A stretch of DNA of 64,000 nucleotides, taken from G963665185 sp049723905 (GTDB taxonomy: Bacteria; Desulfobacterota; Desulfovibrionia; Desulfovibrionales; Desulfovibrionaceae). The position numbers were made by a program, and so were the translations under genes. Where the stretch lies: the NCBI RefSeq assembly GCF_049723905.1, contig NZ_JBJKFD010000001.1, positions 2,480,001-2,544,000 on the forward strand, read 5' to 3'. Shown piece after piece: positions 34,596 through 42,724 of the stretch (within the stretch, counting starts at the first letter, position 1; every line of letters begins with the position of its first letter). The notes under the pieces were generated by a model. It was not told where the DNA came from, did not search any database, and was given only the letters and a program-made list of their open reading frames with translations.

Positions 34596-34771
34596 AAACA
34601 TCCCGCGCAAGGCAGAGGTTGGGAAAGACAATAAGTCTCGGAACCCTTGCTAAGCTTAAGGGCAAAAAAGAAACAAAGGCTCGTGCCATTTCCAAACATC
34701 CCGCGCAAAGTGGAGGTTGGGAAAGACAATAAGTCTCGACACCCTTTGTACGCTTCAATAAAAGATAAAAA
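34588..34771. repeat. two ~98-bp direct repeats
   Basis: CCATTTCCAAACATCCCGCG begins at 34588 and again at 34686. In both, GAGGTTGGGAAAGACAATAA and GTCTCG follow. The repeats diverge toward their ends. The second runs into the terminator at 34767. Confidence 0.8.
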
Positions 34772-34805
34772 AACGGGCGTGGAACCAAATTCCACGCCCG
34801 TTTTG
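34767..34805 (+). terminator. strong bidirectional terminator hairpin
   Basis: AAAACGGGCGTGGAA and TTCCACGCCCGTTTT form a perfect stem around CCAAA, followed by TTGTTTTT. Confidence 0.88.
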
Positions 34806-34810
34806 TTTTT

Positions 34811-34940
34811 GCAGGCCGCTCAAAAAGGTGCGAGAGCAAGGCGTGAGTCTTTCCCAGGTTCCGACGTGTACTCTTCTTGTACACGAGGGTTCTGGGAAAG
34901 ATGAAACAACGAAGCTAACGTACTTTTTTCAACAACCTGC
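34811..34940 (+). repeat. structured repeat copy R18
   Basis: Outer arms GCAGGCCGCTCAAAAAGG and CTTTTTTCAACAACCTGC pair imperfectly; inner stem TCTTTCCCAG pairs perfectly with CTGGGAAAGA; core GACGTGTACTCTTCTTGTAC; right arm AACAACGAAGCTAACGTAC. Confidence 0.9.
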
Positions 34941-35231
34941 GTCAGGGCATCTTGGCCCGGCAGTGCCACTGCTTACTCTGTTGGCATCAATATCACCCAG
35001 CGCCAACCTTGTATGCAGACTCCTATAGAAAACATCGAGAGCAATTCGCCTAACTCATCTTTTTAAAAAGAATTTGTTACATGGCACGTTTTTTGTTAAT
35101 TTATAGTAGAGAATGGGGGGAATAAAAAATGGTGTCGTTGCTTTTCCCTTCACAAGTCGACTTTGTGCAAGGACACACAGAAGACGGCGCAAGGTGAAGC
35201 ATCAACAAGATGGATGAAACACAGGGGAAGA

Positions 35232-35600
35232 ATGGTCATGAAAAAATGGTACAGATATTTGTGTTCAGCCATGTTGCTGGTTGCCGTTTCCATAGGGTTG
35301 TCCACTGTTGCCTGGGGATCTGGCGAACCTGCTCCGGGAAAATGTGAGAGTCTTGGTGCGCTTACAACCTACTGCTACTACTGCGAACCTGGTCATGAAA
35401 AATACCTGGGCAAAGTGGCTGTACTGGCAGAGTACGACGAGAGTCATAAAACATGCGCAAAGTTCACTACAGCAAAAAATGCTTGTGAAAACGCATTTGG
35501 AGACAGTAACATAGGATTTTACACGGTTTACTGGCTTGGTTTGTTTGAGAAGACCGCGACATTTGATAAAAGATGCGTAAATAAGGTTGGAAAACAGTAG
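35232..35600 (+). CDS. secreted cysteine-rich hypothetical protein
   Basis: A 122-residue protein with a signal peptide (MVMKKWYRYLCSAMLLVAVS, cleavage near AWGSG). The mature ~90 residues have six cysteines, including YCYYC, so three disulfides or a metal site are possible. No family is recognised. ATG 35232 was chosen with GGGGAAGA upstream; ATG 35238 is equally possible. The gene is AT-rich and stands alone between repeat clusters, which suggests horizontal acquisition. Confidence 0.6.
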   Translation: MVMKKWYRYLCSAMLLVAVSIGLSTVAWGSGEPAPGKCESLGALTTYCYYCEPGHEKYLGKVAVLAEYDESHKTCAKFTTAKNACENAFGDSNIGFYTVYWLGLFEKTATFDKRCVNKVGKQ

Positions 35601-35828
35601 CAGTCTCAAAGGCTGAGCTTTGACCAGCAAATTACGTTCTGAAGTATTTTTTTGTTTACAAATAATTATAGTGTCGTGTCTATGGTCTCAATACAGTATT
35701 CTTCCCTGCGAATAGCTCAGGAATGAAAGATCTGGAACTCTTGAATGGACTGCATCGTCAAAGTGAATGGCAGTGCACCCTACAAAAGCGACCAAGTGCC
35801 AAGCCTGGCACTCCCTCGGATTTCGCGA

Positions 35829-36060
35829 CTATTTCCAATCCCATGAAACAAGTGTGCGCGGAACAGGCTTCCAAAGCTGCTCCCAAACAACCGCTTCGGC
35901 GGTTTTCTCCTTTCCATTCAGCGTGGTAACAAGCTCCAGCTTGTAGTTCATCCCGGCTACCACCTGGGCTTGCGCAACGGCGGCATCGCGTGGCTATGAA
36001 TTTTCGTACTGCAGGTTCGTAGGCTTGTCTGTCCGCCAAAGCGCTGACAGGGAGGGGGAT
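35829..36060 (-). pseudogene. frameshifted remnant of a cystatin-like protein
   Basis: On the minus strand the 3' part reads DAAVAQAQVVAGMNYKLELV then TTLNGKEKTAEAVVWEQLWK and stops at 35829. This has the QVVAG motif and the C-terminal V-W contact residues of cystatin protease inhibitors. Upstream, in a different frame, is LADRQAYEPAVRKFIATR, which fits the cystatin helix region. A TAG at 35994-35996 blocks the 3' frame, so a frameshift and probably a small deletion lie near 35990. No start codon or signal sequence remains. Bacterial cystatin-domain proteins are uncommon. Confidence 0.65.
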
Positions 36061-36139
36061 GCGTGGAAGGATGTAAGGCGTAAAATACCGTACTTTTTTT
36101 CACCCAAGACGAAGTTACTACCGCCAACTGCGCTTCACT

Positions 36140-36250
36140 AGGCCGCTCAAAAAGCGTGAATCTTTCCCAGGTTTCGACGTGTATTCTTATATACACGAGG
36201 GACCGTCTTCTTTTGCAGCAACGCCGCTAACGCACCTTTTTCAACAACCT
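36140..36250 (+). repeat. structured repeat copy R19 (chimeric)
   Basis: The left inner stem is the TCTTTCCCAGG type, but the right inner region (GACCGTCTTCTTTTGC) matches the R13 type, so the arms do not pair. The left arm also lacks the GTGCGAGAGCAAG segment. It appears to be a recombinant copy. Confidence 0.8.
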
Positions 36251-36260
36251 GGAACCTACC

Positions 36261-36363
36261 GCAGGGCGTGAATCTTTCCCAGGTTCCGACGTGCATTCTT
36301 ATATACACGAGGGTTCTGGGAATGATGAAACAACGAAGCTAACGTACTTTTTTCAGTGGCCTG
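36261..36363 (+). repeat. structured repeat copy R20 (left arm deleted)
   Basis: GCAGGGCGTGAATCTTTCCC with right partner CTGGGAATGATGAAACAACG. The right outer arm ACTTTTTTCAGTGGCCTGC has no full left partner, as in R19. Confidence 0.82.
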
Positions 36364-36367
36364 CGTC

Positions 36368-36493
36368 AGGGCGTTCAAAAAGGTGTGGAAGCAAGGCGCC
36401 AGGCCTATTCAAGACGCGACGTGTACTCTTCTTGTACACGAGCGGTTTGAATAGACCGCAGCAACGCCGCTAACGCGCCTTTTTCAACGCCCT
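36368..36493 (+). repeat. structured repeat copy R21
   Basis: Outer stem AGGGCGTTCAAAAAGG with CCTTTTTCAACGCCCT (15 of 16). Inner stem CTATTCAA pairs with TTGAATAG. Core GACGTGTACTCTTCTTGTAC; right arm GCAACGCCGCTAACGCG. Confidence 0.92.
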
Positions 36494-36506
36494 TCTACCT
36501 GCCGCA

Positions 36507-36631
36507 GGGCGTTCAAAAAGGTGTGGAAGCAAGGCGTGAGTCTTTCCCAGGTTCCGACGTGTACTCTTCTTGTACACGAGGGTTCTGGGAAAGATGAAAC
36601 AACGCCGCTAACGCGCCTTTTTCAACGCCCT
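36507..36631 (+). repeat. structured repeat copy R22, overlapping the end of the activase gene
   Basis: Same outer stem and core as R21, but the inner stem is TCTTTCCCAG with CTGGGAAAGA. The difference between the two neighbours is a complementary swap of both stem sides. The right arm and outer stem encode the last residues and the stop codon (36608-36610) of the activase gene on the minus strand. Confidence 0.93.
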
Positions 36632-39600
36632 CTGTTGGGATTGTTCCATAAATGTTTCCAAATTCAACCGCATAGTCTGCGACGCTGTACCGTCGAACGG
36701 CAGGGTGATGACGGGGATGCCGTACTTGCGTCCCACTATGTCCAGCATTCCTGCGGCAATGGTGCCGGGCATGCAGCCGAACGGGACGGCGTTGATGATG
36801 CCGTGCACGCCATGTTCGGCCATTTCCACAGCCTTGCCCACGGAAAGCACGGCCTCGCCTTCGAAGGTATCGCGCAGGTAGGGCGCGGCCTTGTCCAGCA
36901 AGTCGCGGACGGGCGGCTCGTGCGCGGTTTGTGTACATGGGGCCATGAGGTCGGCAAATGCATGTTCCACCTTGCGCTGGTACAGTTCCTCCACCCACAG
37001 CCGGGCAATCTGCTTGTAGGCCCTGCGGTAGCGGGAACGGCGGCGGGACATGGCCCCCACGTAGTAGATCCATTCGCCTATCTGGGCCAGCCAGGCGCGT
37101 CCGCCCAGAGACTCGACCCGCCGGGCAATGTCCTGGTTGGAAAAAACATTCGAGCGCACGAATATTTCGCCCACAATGCCTATGAGCGGCCGGTGGCCGT
37201 TGTGCCGGGCCATGTTGGAAAAATCGGTGCGTGCCCGGTCCAGGGCCGATTTCACATCGCAGTCGGGCGAAGCCAGGGCCTCCATGATGGAACTGAGATG
37301 ACGGGCATAGAGATGGTCGGCCATGCCCGGTTCGGCCTCGTAGGGGCGGTGCTCGTGCAGACATTTCACCAGCAGGTCCACGGCGGCCACGCCCTTCCAG
37401 GCGCGCTTGCTGAAGTCGCGGCCCAGAATGCCAAGGTCGCTGTAAAATTGCGCATCCTGCATGGGGGAGTAGAGCGGCACGTTCTGAAACCCGGCCTGAT
37501 CCATGATCATGCGCTGGGCCACATTGTACTGGCCGAATCGGCACGGACCGGAACCATTGAAAATGGCAAAGGCGGAGCGGTCGGGATCAAAGCCCGGAGC
37601 CTGTGCCGCGTGCAGCATATCCGCGGTGGTCACGGCAAAGGGATAGCACTCCTTGCCCGAAACATACGGCGTGGCAGCCTGCATGGTTTCCGCCGTGGTC
37701 GGAGGAAGGGCCTCGGCGTGGCCTCCGCAGCCTTGGAACGCAGCAGCCAGGCTGGCGATCTGGTCGCACATGGGCGGCAGGTAGATGGTCCGCTTCCGGG
37801 CGCTGGAACCGTCCGCTATGTAGGCCTGGCGGGAATGGGACTCGCTGACCGCGGTATCTGCCGTGCGCGCCCTGTGCAGGCTGTCCAGAAAGGCCTCCAC
37901 GCGGGTCACGGCCCCGGCGTCCGCGCTGTGTTCGTCTATTTCCAGACACAGGCTGGGCTTGTCCGCGAACTCCTCGTCCAGATAGCGCAGGATAAAGGAA
38001 TCCGGACCGCAGGAAAAATTGCTGATGATCACCGGAAAGAGCCGGTCGTCCGCAGCCACGGTCCGGGCCGCCTGCAACAGACGCTGGCCCGAACGCCAAT
38101 ACATGTGCGGCCAGTCGTGATGCAGCTCGGCCTCACCCTTGGCGCCCGAAAGGGGCAGGAAATCCATGGGAATGGCCACCCGGCCCAGAGCCTCTATCTT
38201 GCGTGAAATATTCAGGTTCATGCCCCGGTCCAGGGCATTGTAGGCCCGGCCCATGACCACCAGGGCGGACTTTTCAGAGTCCAGGGTGTTCAGCACCTCC
38301 TGTCCCTTGTCCTGAAGCTTTTGCACATAGGCGAACTGCGCTTTTTCCGCCGCGCCCATGGCCCGGACCAGCTCCCGCCGGGAAACCCCGTAGGGACGCA
38401 GCGCAGCCAGAAGCTCGCGCGTAAAAAGGCCTCCTCCATGGCGCGTGGTCAGAGACGGGGCCACCACCTCGGCCTCGGGATGGATGGCCCGCACCTGATA
38501 GGGAAAACTCTGGGTGAGCGGGCAGGCCTGGCTGGCGGCAAAAGGAGAATCCGGCGCGGCCATGTTCACGAAACTGGGCAGAAAAATCCGGGTGACGCCA
38601 TTGTCCAGCAGCGACTGCACATGGCCCAACGCGGCCTTGACCGGGAAACAGGTGTCGGAAAGGGTCGCGCCCGCCCCGGCAGTAATGATGCGCCGGTCCG
38701 TGGGGCCGGAAACCTGCACTTCAAAGCCCAGCTGCCACAGCAGGGTGGAAAACCAGGGCAGCATGTCGTGCAGAAAAAAGACCAGGGGCAGGCCCATGAC
38801 TCCGCGTTTGCAGGGGCCGTTTTGTTTTGCCCAGTCCTGGTACGCGCAATGGACGGCCCGCAGCGCCTTGTCCCGAAAGGCGAACAGATCTTCTCCGGCC
38901 AGAGCGGGCTTCTTGCCACGCGTATCCACATCGTATTTTTCGCAGCGCCCGCCGTAGAACAGCGGCCTGTCATTGCCGTCGATAACAACCTTGTTGATCT
39001 CGCAGCAATTGTCGCAGCCCTTGCACACAAACGACGACATTGCATACGGTACATGGGCCAGATCAAAGCCCCGAAAGCTCGATGCACGACCGGGCACCAC
39101 CGCGTCCCGCGCCATGAGGGCCATGCCGATGGCTCCGGTTACGTCGTGGTTGGGCGGCACGGTTACGGGCTTGCCCAGATAACGCTCAAAGGCCGCGGCA
39201 ACGGCCTTGTTGAAGGCGGTGCCGCCCTGAAAAAATATGCGCTCGCCCACTTTGCGCCCGGCCACAACCCGGCCCATGTAGTTGGCGACAATGGAATAGG
39301 ACAGCCCGGCCAGCACGTCGGGCAGCGAGGCGCCCCCGGCCAGCTCGGCCATGAGCGAGTTTTCCATGAACACGGTGCAGCGTTCGCCCAGATTGCGCGG
39401 TTCCCGGCCGGACAGGGCCAGAGACGAGAACTCGCCCTTGATGTCCACGCCCAGCTTTTCCGCCTGTTCCTCCAGGAACGATCCGGTCCCGGCGGCACAG
39501 GCCTTGTTCATCTCAAAGTCGGCAATAACGCCGTTTTCCAGACGGATGAATTTGGAATCCTGACCGCCGATCTCGAAAATGGTGTCCACGTCCGGGTCGA

Positions 39601-40969
39601 TGAAGGCCGCGGCCATGGCCTGGGCCGTAATCTCGTTGCGCACCACGTCCGCGCCCACAAAGTCGCCTATCATGTAGCGGCCCGAACCGGTGGTGCCCAC
39701 GCCCAGCACGGGCGGATCACCCAATGCGGCCATTTCCCGGCCAATTTCGTCCAGCCCGGTACGCACGGCCTCTATGGGACGGGAGGCGGTGCGCAGATAG
39801 CGCTTGGCCAGCAGATTGCCCTGCGCATCGATGACCGCCAGATTGGTGGATATGGAGCCCACATCAATGCCCATGTACACGCCGGAAATATTGTCCCCCA
39901 CAGCACCCAAAACAGGCGGTGTGGACACGGGCGACGCAGACTGGGCCGGGACGTGGCGGGCCTGCATGTCCGCGGGCACCGGCCCCAAAGGTGGATGGAA
40001 CGATGTGCAGGAGGTGTGCGCGACGTTGTGTGCATTATCCAGCAGGGAAATATCCAGCGGGGCCTCGGCACGTTCTGCGGAGTGGCCGGCCTGATAAATC
40101 AAGGCAGCCCCCACGGCACCCACCTGGACCGCTCTTTCCGGCACCAGCAGAGTGGCCGGAATGTCCGATTCTTCCGAAATATCCGGGGTCGCACTTGCAC
40201 TGCTTTCCAGGCCGAACTCCTCGGCCATGGCCCGGACCACCCCGGCATTGCGGGAAACCCCGCCCAAAAAGGCCACACCGGGCTGCATGGGCCGGTTGCG
40301 CACCACGCTTCCCTTGTAATTGCGGGCCACTGCCCGGCACAGCCCGGCGGCAATGTCGCCAACGGGCGTGGCAATCTGCTGCAGATGGATCATGTCCGAC
40401 TTGGCAAAAACACTGCACCGCCCCGCAATGTAGGGCGGCGTGTCGCAGGCTCCGGCCTGCCGGGAAAATTCCTCGATATCCAGCCCCATGCGCTCGGCCT
40501 GCTGGTCCAGAAACGACCCGGTGCCCGCGGCGCAGACCGAGTTGAGGGCAAAGTCCTGCACCAACCCGTCGGCCACGGAAATATATTTGCAATCCTCGCC
40601 GCCAATCTCAATGACCGTGCGGACCTGCGGACAGACAAGAGCGCAGCCGCGCGCCAAGGCGGTTATTTCATTGATATGGGGAAGGTGAAGCAGGTCGGCC
40701 AGGCGGCGCCCGGTGGAACCGGTGCAGACAAGACGCAGCCCGGGGAATTGTTCTGCAAGAGGAAGCAAAAGCGACCGGGCGCAGTCGGCCACCCGCCCGT
40801 TGTGCCTGCGGTAGTCCGTATGAAGAATGTGTCCGTCAGAGTCGAGGACGGCCAGCTTGAGGCTGACGGCCCCGCCGTCAATACCGGCAAAGAACGACAA
40901 AAAACGCCTCCGGTCCTTGGGTACCATGTGGAAAAGCCCGGAACGGATGTAGCGTAACAGACGTCGCAA
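36608..40969 (-). CDS. giant acyl-CoA dehydratase activase-related protein (two BadF/BadG/BcrA/BcrD domains plus DUF2229)
   Basis: A 1,453-residue protein. Two ASKHA-type activase domains follow each other: about residues 27-290 (FAGIDGGAVSLKLAV, SVCAAGTGSFLDQQ) and 350-625 (YMGIDVGSISTNLAVIDAQG, KACAAGTGSFLEEQ). Each keeps the CAAGTGSF and GRC/GERC cysteines that hold the bridging [4Fe-4S] cluster in HgdC. A CKGCDNCCEINK cluster and a DUF2229/HgdB-like part (SDTCFPVKAALGH, FSCGPDSFILRYLDEEF, GVHGIINAVPFGCMPG) follow. Such proteins are thought to drive ATP-dependent electron transfer to 2-hydroxyacyl-CoA dehydratase-like partners. The TTG start is uncertain. The C-terminal RALKKAR and stop are encoded by repeat R22. 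Confidence 0.88.
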   Translation of the reverse strand: MRRLLRYIRSGLFHMVPKDRRRFLSFFAGIDGGAVSLKLAVLDSDGHILHTDYRRHNGRVADCARSLLLPLAEQFPGLRLVCTGSTGRRLADLLHLPHINEITALARGCALVCPQVRTVIEIGGEDCKYISVADGLVQDFALNSVCAAGTGSFLDQQAERMGLDIEEFSRQAGACDTPPYIAGRCSVFAKSDMIHLQQIATPVGDIAAGLCRAVARNYKGSVVRNRPMQPGVAFLGGVSRNAGVVRAMAEEFGLESSASATPDISEESDIPATLLVPERAVQVGAVGAALIYQAGHSAERAEAPLDISLLDNAHNVAHTSCTSFHPPLGPVPADMQARHVPAQSASPVSTPPVLGAVGDNISGVYMGIDVGSISTNLAVIDAQGNLLAKRYLRTASRPIEAVRTGLDEIGREMAALGDPPVLGVGTTGSGRYMIGDFVGADVVRNEITAQAMAAAFIDPDVDTIFEIGGQDSKFIRLENGVIADFEMNKACAAGTGSFLEEQAEKLGVDIKGEFSSLALSGREPRNLGERCTVFMENSLMAELAGGASLPDVLAGLSYSIVANYMGRVVAGRKVGERIFFQGGTAFNKAVAAAFERYLGKPVTVPPNHDVTGAIGMALMARDAVVPGRASSFRGFDLAHVPYAMSSFVCKGCDNCCEINKVVIDGNDRPLFYGGRCEKYDVDTRGKKPALAGEDLFAFRDKALRAVHCAYQDWAKQNGPCKRGVMGLPLVFFLHDMLPWFSTLLWQLGFEVQVSGPTDRRIITAGAGATLSDTCFPVKAALGHVQSLLDNGVTRIFLPSFVNMAAPDSPFAASQACPLTQSFPYQVRAIHPEAEVVAPSLTTRHGGGLFTRELLAALRPYGVSRRELVRAMGAAEKAQFAYVQKLQDKGQEVLNTLDSEKSALVVMGRAYNALDRGMNLNISRKIEALGRVAIPMDFLPLSGAKGEAELHHDWPHMYWRSGQRLLQAARTVAADDRLFPVIISNFSCGPDSFILRYLDEEFADKPSLCLEIDEHSADAGAVTRVEAFLDSLHRARTADTAVSESHSRQAYIADGSSARKRTIYLPPMCDQIASLAAAFQGCGGHAEALPPTTAETMQAATPYVSGKECYPFAVTTADMLHAAQAPGFDPDRSAFAIFNGSGPCRFGQYNVAQRMIMDQAGFQNVPLYSPMQDAQFYSDLGILGRDFSKRAWKGVAAVDLLVKCLHEHRPYEAEPGMADHLYARHLSSIMEALASPDCDVKSALDRARTDFSNMARHNGHRPLIGIVGEIFVRSNVFSNQDIARRVESLGGRAWLAQIGEWIYYVGAMSRRRSRYRRAYKQIARLWVEELYQRKVEHAFADLMAPCTQTAHEPPVRDLLDKAAPYLRDTFEGEAVLSVGKAVEMAEHGVHGIINAVPFGCMPGTIAAGMLDIVGRKYGIPVITLPFDGTASQTMRLNLETFMEQSQQRALKKAR

Positions 40970-41229
40970 AACGCCATGCTTCCCACTCCGATACTTTTAA
41001 CAATCGCCAGTAGGGAAGCAATATCGCGATATGCAAGACAACTCAATGTACGTAGCTACCGCAAAATGCCGCATACGGCCATTGCGAAGCGCTGCTGCGG
41101 AACCATTCCACCGTCCCGCAGCCGTACAACAACGAACGTTTTAAAAAAACTCATTCAACCGAATCGCTCCGAACCAGCCGGAACATCTTTGTAAAAGCAG
41201 TACCCCACCCGCCTTGCGCACTCCATGCA

Positions 41230-41628
41230 TTACTTTTTCTTTCTCTTTTCCCACAATTTCATATCACGCATCTTGTTGCGGCGTTCGCGGGCAAGGCCTT
41301 TGGCTACCAGGGAAAGGGTCTTCTTGTACCCGTACTTTTCCTTGTACTCCTTGGGCGTAAGACCGTGCGTCGCCAGGTGGCGTTTGGTAAGAATCTTGAA
41401 CTTCTTACCACACTCCAGACAGGTAACGGACTTTTCCCGTATGGCCTTCAGGGGATCTGCAACAAGTGGATGCGGCTCTTCCTCTTCAGATACTTCTACG
41501 CCTTCCGAAACTTTTTTGATGCCTTCCGAAAGACTGCGAAGCATGTTGACGATCTCTTCTTCCGTCATATGACGAACACTCGCCTGTGCCTTCACAATGC
41601 CCAGAGCTTCCTTGAGATGTGGTTCCAT
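41230..41628 (-). CDS. MucR/Ros family zinc-finger transcriptional regulator
   Basis: A 132-residue protein with the Ros/MucR zinc finger VTCLECGKKFKILTKRHLAT followed by HGLTPKEYKEKYG, which is the family signature (Cys2-His2 type plus conserved LTPEEYR-like segment). The N-terminal half is acidic and helical, consistent with oligomerisation. ATG 41628 follows AAGGAGGA about 10 bases upstream. Homologues repress or silence AT-rich target promoters, often for surface polysaccharide or motility. Its upstream region is very AT-rich, fitting autoregulation. The target genes here are unknown; the neighbouring O-antigen-ligase-like gene is one candidate by proximity only. Confidence 0.93.
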   Translation of the reverse strand: MEPHLKEALGIVKAQASVRHMTEEEIVNMLRSLSEGIKKVSEGVEVSEEEEPHPLVADPLKAIREKSVTCLECGKKFKILTKRHLATHGLTPKEYKEKYGYKKTLSLVAKGLARERRNKMRDMKLWEKRKKK

Positions 41629-42001
41629 ACCTGTTGTTTCCTCCTTAAGTAAGACACCATCAATGCATGTCACTTTACACCGTTACTATAAATAGAATAT
41701 TTAGATCAAGTTATTTTAATTAAAAATACAAACTCTATTTCTAGTATATACGCCATGCTCAATTTAGATGGCACGTCCATCCAGGGTAGTACATGATTTA
41801 TTCAGGATGAATAGCGTATCAGAATGGTAGGAAAGACAAACAACGGCAACCTGCAATGCAAGAAACCACCTTGCTTTTCAAAGAAAAGCACCTGGCAGGA
41901 TATTGAAAAATTAAAATGGCAAAACTGTGCAACTATAGCGAAGAATCAGAGGAAAAGCTTTTATAAAAGCAAAGGGGAAGGAAGCGGATGGGGAGAAATT
42001 C
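41629..42001. other. AT-rich region upstream of the mucR-like gene
   Basis: About 370 bp without a supported gene. T- and A-rich blocks around 41690-41755 likely contain the mucR-like gene promoter and possible MucR-binding sites. No clear -35/-10 pair was identified. Confidence 0.5.
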
Positions 42002-42724
42002 TTATTCGTAAGGTGTGCGATAGAATTTTGGTTCCTGAATTGACTTGCGGCGCTTGTCTCTGCGGTCCAGAAAACGCATAAACTTCTTGCTCACATCCAG
42101 GTCGGGATTGATATCCAGGGACTTGCGCAAAAAAATACGGGCACTGGCCACGTCGCCCTTGTCGAAGCAGGCCCGGGCCATGTTGTGAAAAAGGTTTTCG
42201 TCGTCGTTCACCAGCTTGGCGGCACGGCGGTAAAAATCCAGGGCCCTGCCCGACTGCCCATTCTTGCGCAGGCTGATGCCGCAGGTGTTGAACAGATGCT
42301 TGTGCTCCGCCTGGAAAGGGGCCTCCAGGTGCAGGATGCGCTCGAACACTTTGGCCGCCTTGTCCTTCTGCCCCTGTTCCAACAGGGCCAGACCGTGCTT
42401 GAAGCTGGCCAGGATGTTGCTTTCATTGACTTCCTGGGCAGACTCGCCCCGCGTCATGGCCAGGGCAAGATAGCTGTCCGCGTCGGATTCCTTGCCAGCC
42501 AGCGACTGGACAAAGAACTCCGGTTCCGGCTCGAACTTTACGGAAAAATCCTCGCGCGAAATCACATGCGCCTTGCCCACGGGCACCAGCGTATTGCTGA
42601 GCTTCTGCACTTCCATTCGCCCGTCGGGAAGTTCGGCCGCACTGAAGTAGGTCTTCACCGAGGTACCGCTTTCGCCTCGGACTTTGGCGGAAAAAATGCC
42701 TTTGTTCGTCTGCACCAAGATCAC
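42002..42724 (-). CDS. TPR-repeat protein
   Basis: A 240-residue soluble protein started by GTG 42724, which overlaps the stop codon of the upstream membrane-protein gene as GTGA. The N-terminal ~80 residues have no assignment (KTYFSAAELPDGRMEVQKLS). Residues 90-215 hold at least three tetratricopeptide repeats (ASFKHGLALLEQGQKDKAAK, GISLRKNGQSGRALDFYRRA, NMARACFDKGDVASARIFLR), which mediate protein contacts. Tight coupling to the membrane protein suggests a shared role. The much longer upstream in-frame reading is an antisense artefact. Confidence 0.8.
   Translation of the reverse strand: MILVQTNKGIFSAKVRGESGTSVKTYFSAAELPDGRMEVQKLSNTLVPVGKAHVISREDFSVKFEPEPEFFVQSLAGKESDADSYLALAMTRGESAQEVNESNILASFKHGLALLEQGQKDKAAKVFERILHLEAPFQAEHKHLFNTCGISLRKNGQSGRALDFYRRAAKLVNDDENLFHNMARACFDKGDVASARIFLRKSLDINPDLDVSKKFMRFLDRRDKRRKSIQEPKFYRTPYE

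Noticed and set aside
35723..35929. 68-residue plus-strand frame near 35.8 kb
   Set aside because: It is antisense to the cystatin-like remnant, whose reading has recognisable motifs.
41824..42081. 85-residue frame between the mucR-like and TPR genes
   Set aside because: It overlaps the TPR gene end, has no ribosome-binding site and no recognisable features.
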